Made by a program: the position numbers and the translations under genes. From LBZV01 sp000993855 (GTDB lineage Bacteria; Patescibacteriota; Microgenomatia; Curtissbacterales; GWA2-41-24): a DNA stretch of 21,963 bases. The notes under the pieces were generated by a model, which was given only the letters and a program-made list of their open reading frames with translations, was not told the origin of the DNA and searched no databases. This document shows, one piece after another, positions 13,222 through 19,353 of this stretch. The stretch spans positions 1-21,963 of the forward strand of contig CAZBKB010000015.1 in the NCBI GenBank assembly GCA_964492425.1. The letters are read 5' to 3'. How positions within the stretch are numbered: position 1 is the first letter of the stretch; every line of letters starts with the position of its first letter.

Positions 13222-14511
13222 ATGAGGTATTTGGCTATTGTTGCATTGCTGCTTTTGGGTGTTTTGAACCCTCTTGCGGGTAGTAGAATTGATTCTTTTG
13301 CCGGTTTTTTTGTTTTGAGTTTGGTAGCAGTACCATCGCTTAGCAATAGTAAGCTGTTCTTAATGATTGTATTTTTGATTACCTTAGGATTTTTTTCCCA
13401 AATTAAGGGTTTCGATATTATGGCTGTTTGGGGGATTTTGACTGGGTTTTCCTTAGCATTTGTACTCGAGAAGTTTAAAGCCCAAAGATTTGCAGTGTTT
13501 GTTCTGATTGCGGCATTTTTAATTAGTTCTTACGCTGCCAGCGGCGATCTTCGCGCGATGCTTGCGCGCGATTTGCCGCTTTATACTTATAACAACGACC
13601 CTGGAGTTTTTTTAAAGACATATCAGCAACTTGAATCTGGACAGCCATATTACTTATCTCTTCTTAAAGCACATGATGGTAGGTTTGCCCAGCGAGGAAT
13701 GCCTACTGATATTTGGGGATTAAGAATGCCAACTTTATTTTATATTTGGAGTTTTTTACCAGGTGGAGGGACGGGTATATATATCCTATTCCTTGCGATT
13801 TCTTCTGGTGCCCTGTTTTGCGCATATAAAATTACTGAGAAATATTTAGGAAGTAGATCTGATCTTTTATCGAGTTATTTGCTTTTCCCTTATTTGCATT
13901 ATGCAGCACGAGATCAAATGATGCTTGAAACTGAGTGGTGGGGAGTGATTATTTTTATAATCGGATTATGCTTTTTGCTTTTTAGAAAACATTTTTTTGC
14001 GGTTATTTCTCTTTCTTTATCAACTTTGATTAGGGAGTTGTTTATTATACCTGTGTTTCTACTTTTGATTTATTATTTTTTTACAGATAGAAAATTAATA
14101 TACATTACTGCCATACCTTTTTTCGCATTTTGCCTACTCTTCTTAGTTCATTTGACAGCGGCGAATTATTATATAGATGCGTTTGGATCTTTATTTAGAC
14201 CAAGGGTGATACCGTTTGGTAATATATTTTTGCAGCAAACATTTGCATTCGGATCTTGGGAATATTTACTTTTTATGTTTAAACCGTTTTACTTATTGTT
14301 TGTTTTGGCGATTGTTGGCTCCTTATTTATATTTTTGAGAAAGTCAAAGACAGACGGATTAATAATCTTATTTTCTTTTTTGATTTTTCCTATCGCTTTT
14401 CTTAAAATAGGGACTTTACCCTTCAATGATTATTGGGGGATACTATTTATGCCGCAGACGCTTATTTTTGCTCCACTTTCTTTAGGTTGGGTTTTGAAAC
14501 AGCCAAAATAG
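13222..14511 (+). CDS. Polytopic membrane protein, likely GT-C-fold glycosyltransferase-like
   Basis: 429 residues from ATG 13222 (MRYLAIVALLLLGVLNPLAG). A further upstream ATG at 13168 would add a hydrophilic stretch overlapping the divergent gene's region, so I rejected it. There are about eleven helices. The largest extracytoplasmic loop (about 115-165) contains YNNDPGVFLKTYQQLESGQPYY, the kind of D-P / E-S-G-x-x-Y loop seen after the first helices of GT-C sugar transferases and DUF2029-type mannosyltransferases. Other acidic residues near helix ends (DLRAMLARDLP, RDQMMLETEWWG) could take part in catalysis or metal binding. No Shine-Dalgarno. The product probably acts in surface polysaccharide or glycoprotein assembly with the two divergent genes; substrate unknown. 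Confidence 0.7.
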   Translation: MRYLAIVALLLLGVLNPLAGSRIDSFAGFFVLSLVAVPSLSNSKLFLMIVFLITLGFFSQIKGFDIMAVWGILTGFSLAFVLEKFKAQRFAVFVLIAAFLISSYAASGDLRAMLARDLPLYTYNNDPGVFLKTYQQLESGQPYYLSLLKAHDGRFAQRGMPTDIWGLRMPTLFYIWSFLPGGGTGIYILFLAISSGALFCAYKITEKYLGSRSDLLSSYLLFPYLHYAARDQMMLETEWWGVIIFIIGLCFLLFRKHFFAVISLSLSTLIRELFIIPVFLLLIYYFFTDRKLIYITAIPFFAFCLLFLVHLTAANYYIDAFGSLFRPRVIPFGNIFLQQTFAFGSWEYLLFMFKPFYLLFVLAIVGSLFIFLRKSKTDGLIILFSFLIFPIAFLKIGTLPFNDYWGILFMPQTLIFAPLSLGWVLKQPK

Positions 14512-14880
14512 AACTAATTTTTTGAAACGGCTTTTTTAGCGTTAATATTGTTCAGTTTTAATAGCACAATGATAATGCATTCAATGCTTATTTTGATATT
14601 GAATTATTTGCCTTTAATTGCGATTTTATCCTTTTACTTACTCTTGAGTTTTAAGAAAAATAATGATTTTAAAAAGATTTTTCTTTTAGGGATTCTTAAC
14701 CATGGGAAATAAGTGTATTTGATGCAGATAACCAAATAAAACTATTAGATTTGGATTCTAACTATAGCGTTTTTAAATTAACCAAAGATTAATTAGCAGA
14801 TTTTGCACTTTTACTTTTGATATTTTTACTTCAGCTTGCATGGCTTTTGGGAATTGACATATCTATTCTAATTTTGTGAA
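14512..14880 (+). pseudogene. Decayed membrane-protein remnant
   Basis: There is no intact gene between 14512 and the terminator at 14948. In the frame of the preceding gene, after TAG and TAA stops, 14518-14712 reads a hydrophobic peptide (FLALILFSFNSTMIMHSMLI, then NYLPLIAILSFYLLLSF). From about 14709 another frame gives SVFDADNQIKLLDLDSNY followed by SVFKLTKD and a stop. A further piece reads LADFALLLLIFLLQLAWLLG. Together these look like fragments of a membrane protein broken by frameshifts and stops. A 47-codon frame from ATG 14569 could be a tiny membrane peptide but has no ribosome site. The order of pieces suggests one ancestral gene; its identity is unknown. Confidence 0.45.
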
Positions 14881-14947
14881 GATTAAATCAGGCCTGAATT
14901 TCTCGGGCCTAAAGCCCTTTCAGTTAAGGTACTGGCTAGTATATAAA

Positions 14948-14980
14948 AGACCCCCATAGCGCTTGCGGGGTCTTTTTTTT
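14948..14980 (+). terminator. Strong rho-independent terminator
   Basis: AGACCCC (14948-14954) pairs with GGGGTCT (14967-14973); the loop is 12 nt and eight Ts follow to 14980. It closes the transcript that crosses the decayed region. Just upstream, 14888-14935 contains further small inverted repeats (AGGCC / GGCCT, GGGC / GCCC), so a small RNA ending here is possible but unproven. Confidence 0.9.
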
Positions 14981-15026
14981 CTTTACTTTGGAGGAATCAA
15001 GATTTCTCCAAAATATTGCTGTACTT

Positions 15027-15054
15027 TTGATTTTTCAGGTGATTTTGGTAGAAT
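15027..15054 (+). promoter_or_regulatory. Possible promoter of the ykuK-like gene
   Basis: TTGATT (15027-15032), 16-nt spacer, TAGAAT (15049-15054). The predicted start near 15061 is about 7 nt before ATG 15068, implying a near-leaderless message. Confidence 0.45.
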
Positions 15055-15067
15055 TGGGCACATAAAC

Positions 15068-15583
15068 ATGCGCGATATTGTGTTGCCACAAGCTTTTAAT
15101 AGCCCATCTTACGGTCAAATGGATTGGGAGGATGTGCTTATGAAGGTTGTATGGTTTTTAGGCTTGGATAAAAGTGCTTCTTACGATGTCATAATCGGGA
15201 CCGATAGCGAAGCCCAAAAAGGGAAAGCAGACTTTGTTTCTGCAATTATTGTGCACAGGATAGGGCGAGGAGGGGTCTATTTTTGGGGAAGGCAGACAGT
15301 TAGTAATCTATATTCACTTAAGGAAAGAATTTGGCAGGAGGCTTCTATTTCGCTGGCGATGGCCCAGAATTTAGTTGATGATTTTGCTAAGATAGGTTTG
15401 TTTGCCTCTTCGACAAGCTCAGAACAAGCTCTAAACCTTGAGATTCATGTCGATATAGGGCCTAATGGGAAGACGAGGGAGCTAATTTCCGATATCGTGG
15501 GTATGATCCGTGCCAACGGTTTTAAAGTTGCCACTAAGCCTTCTTCATGGGGCGCTTCGCACGTGGCTGACCGCCATGTGTAA
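15068..15583 (+). CDS. YkuK-family (DUF458) RNase H-like protein
   Basis: 171 residues from ATG 15068. The open frame begins further upstream, but those codons overlap the terminator, so that start is not credible. Family landmarks in order: FNSPSYGQMDWEDVL (10-24), YDVIIGTDSEAQ (39-50) with the acidic D46 expected of an RNase H-like fold, FVSAIIVHRIGRGGVYFW (56-73), SLKERIWQEASISLAMAQ (83-100), LEIHVDIGPNGKTREL (124-139) with D129, and KVATKPSSWGASHVADRH (153-170). The activity of the family is not established. Residues 112-122 (FASSTSSEQAL) look like an extra loop encoded by a repeat-like stretch. A bidirectional terminator follows. Confidence 0.88.
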   Translation: MRDIVLPQAFNSPSYGQMDWEDVLMKVVWFLGLDKSASYDVIIGTDSEAQKGKADFVSAIIVHRIGRGGVYFWGRQTVSNLYSLKERIWQEASISLAMAQNLVDDFAKIGLFASSTSSEQALNLEIHVDIGPNGKTRELISDIVGMIRANGFKVATKPSSWGASHVADRHV

Positions 15584-15633
15584 CATAAGAATTTCGTTCT
15601 CTGAAGCAGAACTTTGCGGGGCAAGCAAAACAA

Positions 15634-15666
15634 AAGCCCACGTCAAACGCGATGGGCTTCTGTTTT
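15634..15666. terminator. Bidirectional terminator between convergent genes
   Basis: AAGCCCA (15634-15640) pairs with TGGGCTT (15653-15659). A T-rich tract follows on the plus strand (CTGTTTT), and on the minus strand the stem is followed by TTGTTTTG. It sits between ykuK and the minus-strand gene ending at 15720. Confidence 0.8.
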
Positions 15667-15719
15667 AAATATTCGAATGTTAAGATTCCTAATGTCGAAT
15701 ATCGTACTTTAAATTTATT

Positions 15720-16319
15720 TCACTTTCGAGTTTTTTTCCTGCGAACGACTTTCTTTTTAGATGACGATTTTTTGGTTTCCGGTGGTTTTCCCTCGCTGTC
15801 ATCTTCATCTTTTGTATACCACCATGCAGCCATGATTACTAAGGCAACAATGGCCAGAATTACAATTGCAGTTGTTTTGTCAAAACTATTGGAAATTGCT
15901 GGCGATTCTGATTGAGGAAGAGTTTCAGTTTTAAAGCTGACTGTTATTTTTTGTGGGGGAGTAAGCGATTTGTTGTCGGCCGTTACGAGTTCTGCTTGAA
16001 GCGTGTGCTCGCCGAATTTTACATCGGAATAGATAAAAGTGTTTTCTACAACTTTAGTTGAGTTTTCAGTAGTTGTTGTGTCCTGATCTAACCAGAGAAG
16101 GATATGCCCTTCACCCGGTGTGACCTTGCTGGACTCGGTATCAGCTAGCTGGAAATTTTCTACATTAAATAATATAGGGATCTTTTGTCCATATAATGTT
16201 TGGTCTTGTTTAGGTGTGAGTACCTCGAAGGTTATAGTGTCTTGCTGAGCTTGGGCATTTCCTGCTAGAAAAATGGAAAATGCAAAAGTTAGTACAAAAG
16301 CTGTTAAAAACTTTTTCAT
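15720..16319 (-). CDS. Secreted Ig-like-domain protein with C-terminal membrane anchor
   Basis: 199 residues. Signal peptide at 1-24 (MKKFLTAFVLTFAFSIFLAG, cut near AQA). A beta-rich domain at 27-128 has the pattern P-x-x-x-Q-x-L-Y, FNVENFQL, GEGHILLWLD and GEHTLQAELV, resembling the domain family that contains DUF4399, where G-x-H-x-x-x-x-LD is conserved; a role in copper or ligand binding is not supported here. A membrane helix (about 149-168, TTAIVILAIVALVIMAAWWY) and a strongly basic tail (KKSSSKKKVVRRKKTRK) follow. So the domain is outside and the tail inside. No Shine-Dalgarno before the ATG. It has its own promoter. Confidence 0.8.
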   Translation of the reverse strand: MKKFLTAFVLTFAFSIFLAGNAQAQQDTITFEVLTPKQDQTLYGQKIPILFNVENFQLADTESSKVTPGEGHILLWLDQDTTTTENSTKVVENTFIYSDVKFGEHTLQAELVTADNKSLTPPQKITVSFKTETLPQSESPAISNSFDKTTAIVILAIVALVIMAAWWYTKDEDDSEGKPPETKKSSSKKKVVRRKKTRK

Positions 16320-16335
16320 TAAAATGGCAGGAGTT

Positions 16336-16364
16336 ATTTAATCTTTGGGCCGCAATTTCGTCAA
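16336..16364 (-). promoter_or_regulatory. Promoter of the 15720-16319 gene
   Basis: On the minus strand: TTGACG (16359-16364, 5 of 6), 17-nt spacer, TTAAAT (16336-16341). Predicted start near 16329, about 10 nt before the ATG. Confidence 0.6.
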
Positions 16365-16461
16365 TAGTGATTTATTTTTACCCAGAAAAGGCTAAAATCG
16401 GGGTACGTTTATTACTCATTAATAAATGTGCGGTTATTTTGCGGGAAAACCTAAAAGCTTG

Positions 16462-16490
16462 TTTAATATAATTGTTATAACGGTTATAAT
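16462..16490 (+). promoter_or_regulatory. Promoter of trxB
   Basis: Perfect TATAAT (16485-16490) with TTTAAT (16462-16467) 17 nt upstream. The palindrome GTTATAAC (16474-16481) lies in the spacer and GTTATAA recurs over the -10, which could be an operator. The predicted start near 16497 is about 9 nt before ATG 16506. Confidence 0.55.
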
Positions 16491-16505
16491 CATTATAAAT
16501 TTTAT

Positions 16506-17462
16506 ATGGCTCAAGATACTCGCAACGTTGTAATTATTGGATCCGGTCCGGCGGGTTTTACGGCAGGGCTTTATCTTTCGCGTGCCGATTTGGCGCCGCT
16601 TCTTTTTGCAGGTTCAAAATGGGGAGGGCAGCTTCAGCTTACAACCGAAGTTGAGAATTATCCCGGTTTTGTTGACGGCATTTTGGGACCGGAGCTTATG
16701 GAGAAGTTTCGAAAACAATCAGAGCGGTTCGGCTGCGAGATTATAAACGACGAGGTGGAAGCTGTGGATTTTGGCAAGAAGCCTTTTAAGGTTACAGCTG
16801 GGGACAAGGATTATCTGGCCCGTGCAGTAGTTGTTGCGACTGGTGCTGAAACAAGGTGGCTAGGCTTAACAAATGAACAAAAGTTAATTGGCCGGGGAGT
16901 TTCTTCTTGCGCTCCTTGTGATGCCTGGTTTTTTCGGGACAAGAAAGTTGTGGTTGTCGGCGGAGGAGATAGTGCGATGGAAGAGGCACTGACTTTAACC
17001 AAGTTTGCTTCGGAAGTGACAATTATTCACAGACGAGACGAATTTCGGGCTTCGAAGATTATGATTGACAGGGCAAAGAAAAATGCGAAGATAAAATTCG
17101 TTTTAAGTAGCGAAGTTGTAGACGTACTGGGCGAGCAAAAAGTAGAAGGAGTCAAAATTAAAAATAATCGAGACGGCTCGGTGAAGGAACTTGCGGTTGA
17201 CGGGATGTTTGTGGCCATCGGCCATTTGCCGGTGACTGCAATTTTCAAAGGACAATTGGAGCTGGATGAAAAGGGATACATTAAAAGGGCGATTAACGAT
17301 GAACAATTAACTAAGAACGCTTATCATATGATGACTTCTATTGAGGGGGTTTTTGTGGCGGGGGATGTGCATGATTACCATTATCGGCAGGCAGTGACCG
17401 CGGCAGGATTCGGCTGTATGGCAGCTTTGGAGTCTGAACGTTGGTTAGAGATGAATGAGTGA
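16506..17462 (+). CDS. trxB: Thioredoxin reductase
   Basis: 318 residues, normal for the low-molecular-weight bacterial enzyme, which passes electrons from NADPH through FAD and a redox disulfide to thioredoxin. FAD-binding G-x-G-x-x-G is GSGPAG (12-17), the active cysteines are CAPC (135-138) followed by DAWFF, the NADPH motif is GGGDSAMEEA (152-161) with HRRDEFRAS (175-183) for the 2'-phosphate, and the C-terminal FAD motif is VAGDVHDYHYRQAVTAAG. The usual Gly after CxxCD is Ala here. There is no Shine-Dalgarno and the leader is very short. The last codons overlap the next gene by 8 nt, and a diverged second copy of the last ten codons plus stop is found 1.1 kb downstream (18536-18568). Confidence 0.96.
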   Translation: MAQDTRNVVIIGSGPAGFTAGLYLSRADLAPLLFAGSKWGGQLQLTTEVENYPGFVDGILGPELMEKFRKQSERFGCEIINDEVEAVDFGKKPFKVTAGDKDYLARAVVVATGAETRWLGLTNEQKLIGRGVSSCAPCDAWFFRDKKVVVVGGGDSAMEEALTLTKFASEVTIIHRRDEFRASKIMIDRAKKNAKIKFVLSSEVVDVLGEQKVEGVKIKNNRDGSVKELAVDGMFVAIGHLPVTAIFKGQLELDEKGYIKRAINDEQLTKNAYHMMTSIEGVFVAGDVHDYHYRQAVTAAGFGCMAALESERWLEMNE

Positions 17463-18537
17463 CAGTGATAATAAGGAGCAAAATTATCCTGTAGGTAAAT
17501 CGGCAAAATTAGCCGATTATGTTGGGCGTAGCCCAAGCGAACATTTAGTTCCTACTTCTTTTGTTAAGAATAGGGTTTTACAATTAAATGAACATTTTCC
17601 TCATTTACCATTCAATTTAGAAACAGGTAAACCATGTAAGTTGGCGGTTTTTGCAAGTAGTGGTGATTCCGATGGTCCAAGGTTAGAGGTTTGGGGTTCT
17701 CACGGAAGATCCGCAGTTCTTTCGCGGTTAATTTTTGCGGATGATGCAGGAATGCTATTTAGAGATGTAGATTTAAAAGGAATAGGTTATTTAAAATTTG
17801 GAAAGAAAGTTGAAATATTAAAACCTGGTCTTCTTCAGGGTACTGGTAGTGAAATGCACACAGGGTTGGTCAATAAGGACGAATCTATAGCAGAATATAA
17901 GAATTCTGAAAAGTTAATTGAAAACGGAGTAAGAACTAGTAGACTTGTGGCAATCATAGGCTTAGAAGAATTAATTGCAGGAAGAGATAAGTTATCTTTA
18001 AGAGAAGCCGTGAGCAGACAGTTAATTCTAGGTGGTTTCCAGCCTGTCATTGAGGTAAGAGCATTTGGGACAAAAGCTAGAGTTGAAGATCTTGATTCGG
18101 ATAAAAAAATTAACGCAGTTTTTTTAGAAGATGCTAAAAGTTTGGTGAGACAGGAGACAAAACAAGATAAGATATTCACCGATAGGGATTATATTTTTTG
18201 GTTTACTGAAACTTTAGGTAAGAATCTTGCGATTTTACATAAAATGGGTTTTGTACATGGCAATTTAAGTACACAGAATGTAACTCTTGATTGTAGAATA
18301 GTTGATTTACCGACTTTAAGAAATGCAAACGATGTTTATTCGACAAATGATGACGTTACTTCGGGACTTCAGGTTATCAATTCATTGTTAACTTGTATAA
18401 GGCAAATTAGATCACAGCAAAATGTAAAAATTCCATATACACCTGAACGAGATCTTATGCATTTATTTAGGGATTCATATAGTAGTGTCTCCAAATGGCC
18501 TTCTCTATGGCCGCCTTCGTCAGAAGGTAATGTATGA
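17455..18537 (+). CDS. Divergent SelO-like / protein-kinase-fold protein
   Basis: 360 residues from ATG 17455, overlapping the trxB stop by 8 nt. By eye it follows SelO, a kinase-fold enzyme that AMPylates proteins in redox control: GRSAVLSRL then DVDLKGIG (K108, compare LQLKGAG), LIENGVRTSRLVAI (155-168, compare LGIPTTRAL), VIEVRAFGTKAR (198-209), and a catalytic-loop-like VHGNLSTQN (267-275) followed by RIVDLPT with D284 in the place of the metal-binding Asp. It is much shorter than SelO (about 480) and lacks the long C-terminal part. Asn270 stands where many kinases, but not SelO, have Asp. The gene is visibly more AT-rich than trxB (many TTA and ATA codons), and the trxB 3' end repeats after it, suggesting acquisition. 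Kinase-like is safer than SelO. Confidence 0.6.
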   Translation: MSDSDNKEQNYPVGKSAKLADYVGRSPSEHLVPTSFVKNRVLQLNEHFPHLPFNLETGKPCKLAVFASSGDSDGPRLEVWGSHGRSAVLSRLIFADDAGMLFRDVDLKGIGYLKFGKKVEILKPGLLQGTGSEMHTGLVNKDESIAEYKNSEKLIENGVRTSRLVAIIGLEELIAGRDKLSLREAVSRQLILGGFQPVIEVRAFGTKARVEDLDSDKKINAVFLEDAKSLVRQETKQDKIFTDRDYIFWFTETLGKNLAILHKMGFVHGNLSTQNVTLDCRIVDLPTLRNANDVYSTNDDVTSGLQVINSLLTCIRQIRSQQNVKIPYTPERDLMHLFRDSYSSVSKWPSLWPPSSEGNV

Positions 18538-18568
18538 AGCTGAACGGTGGCTGGAGATGCAGGGTTGA
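18536..18568 (+). pseudogene. Orphan duplicate of the trxB 3' end
   Basis: This 33-bp stretch encodes EAERWLEMQG and a TGA stop, against ESERWLEMNE and TGA at the true end of trxB (17430-17462); 24 of 33 bases and 7 of 10 residues agree. TGTATG just before it (18531-18536) also occurs in trxB at 17415-17420. It is not part of any complete gene. The final TGA forms part of the -35 box for the suf regulator. Confidence 0.7.
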
Positions 18569-18593
18569 CTCAGACTTGAACCTCTAGTAAACT
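18565..18593 (+). promoter_or_regulatory. Promoter of the rrf2-suf locus
   Basis: TTGACT (18565-18570, 5 of 6), 17-nt spacer, TAAACT (18588-18593, 4 of 6). Predicted start near 18600, 15 nt before ATG 18615. An inverted repeat AACTT/AAGTT (18590-18594 / 18600-18604) covers the start region and could be bound by the Rrf2 protein; this is tentative. Confidence 0.5.
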
Positions 18594-18614
18594 TCCACTA
18601 AGTTACTGGTAGTT

Positions 18615-19121
18615 ATGTTTCGACTTTCCCAAAAATCAGATTACGGGCTAATACTTCTCTCCTCGCTTGCAAAGCAAGGTGCTGCGGGTCCTGTCGGCAG
18701 TTTCTCCCACTCGATGTCCTCGGCTCGTGGTAAAACAAGTGGTGGAACTAAAACTGATGGTCGCCTGCGGGCGCTCAGTGGGAGGCCCTCTACTGCCGCC
18801 ACCCGCGTGCTTCCAATCTCGTCGATTGCTAAAAAGAACAAGATTTCCTCAAAGTTCCTTTCCCAAGTTGCAAGTGAACTTAAAAAAGCGGGAATGTTGT
18901 CTTCTAAAGAAGGTGTGAATGGAGGCTATACGTTAGCAAAGCCGGCGAGTGAGATCAAAATTCTCGACGTTTTGAAGGTTTTGGATGGAGAGTTAGTTCG
19001 TGGTGAGTGTTTTGAGGATGGCCATGAATGCAATTGCGGGGCAAAAGACATGTGGATGGATATGAAGCAACAAATGGAGGAGACAATCGGCCGCAAAACC
19101 GTGGCGGATTTGGTGGTGTAG
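18615..19121 (+). CDS. Rrf2-family regulator with an in-frame palindromic insertion
   Basis: 168 residues. Rrf2 proteins (IscR, SufR-like) bind DNA through a winged helix and often sense Fe-S cluster status by three cysteines. The family is clear: MFRLSQKSDYGLILLSSLAK (1-20), then ISSIAKKNKISSKFLSQVAS (69-88), ELKKAGMLSSKEGVNGGYTL (88-107), and cysteines 132, 139 and 141 (ECFEDGHECNC) as possible cluster ligands. Residues 24-64, rich in Ser, Gly and Arg, are absent from ordinary family members and are encoded exactly by a 123-bp palindrome; without them the protein would have about 127 residues. The insertion sits between the first helix and the helix-turn-helix. Position ahead of sufC and sufB suggests control of cluster assembly. 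The weak start context (no Shine-Dalgarno) matches a short leader. Confidence 0.88.
   Translation: MFRLSQKSDYGLILLSSLAKQGAAGPVGSFSHSMSSARGKTSGGTKTDGRLRALSGRPSTAATRVLPISSIAKKNKISSKFLSQVASELKKAGMLSSKEGVNGGYTLAKPASEIKILDVLKVLDGELVRGECFEDGHECNCGAKDMWMDMKQQMEETIGRKTVADLVV
18684..18806 (+). repeat. 123-bp palindromic element inside the rrf2 gene
   Basis: Nested complementary arms: GCGGGT (18684-18689) / ACCCGC (18801-18806), GGCAGT (18696-18701) / ACTGCC (18792-18797), CTCCCACT (18704-18711) / AGTGGGAG (18777-18784), with a further small hairpin inside (CGCC/GGCG near 18762-18773). Its length is 41 codons, so the frame is kept. Confidence 0.8.
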
Positions 19122-19352
19122 ATGGCTGAGCGGTTGGTACAAGGAAGAGTTCAAAGAGCGCGAAGATCTGCTTTGGTATATCCCAATGTAAGAAGATGGA
19201 GGGACTGTGATTGTGTTAATGGTAGCCTCAAGAGGCCTCTTGAGGATATTCCGGGGACAAAGAAGTGGCATGATGCTGGCGGTTCATTGGAGGGAGTTGT
19301 TTCGAGAGGAATGGTAGATGTGAGAAAGAGAAGAAAGAGATTCAGAAGATAA
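19122..19352 (+). CDS. Doubtful small Arg-rich ORF between rrf2 and sufC
   Basis: 76 codons from ATG directly after the rrf2 stop, with no Shine-Dalgarno. The product is Arg/Val-rich with no hydrophobic core pattern and no family resemblance, and its centre is encoded by a 20-bp perfect palindrome (19226-19245). The stretch may be non-coding or derived from an inserted element. I list it so the 232-bp interval is described. Confidence 0.2.
   Translation: MAERLVQGRVQRARRSALVYPNVRRWRDCDCVNGSLKRPLEDIPGTKKWHDAGGSLEGVVSRGMVDVRKRRKRFRR
19226..19245. repeat. 20-bp perfect palindrome between rrf2 and sufC
   Basis: CCTCAAGAGG followed at once by its reverse complement CCTCTTGAGG. The absence of a loop argues against a terminator; it could be a protein-binding site or part of a mobile palindrome. 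Confidence 0.85.
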
Positions 19353-19353
19353 A

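Noticed and set aside
19120..19200. tRNA-like start (GGCTGAGCGGTTGG, similar to a Ser/Leu D-arm)
   Set aside because: No matching acceptor stem, anticodon arm or T-arm follows.
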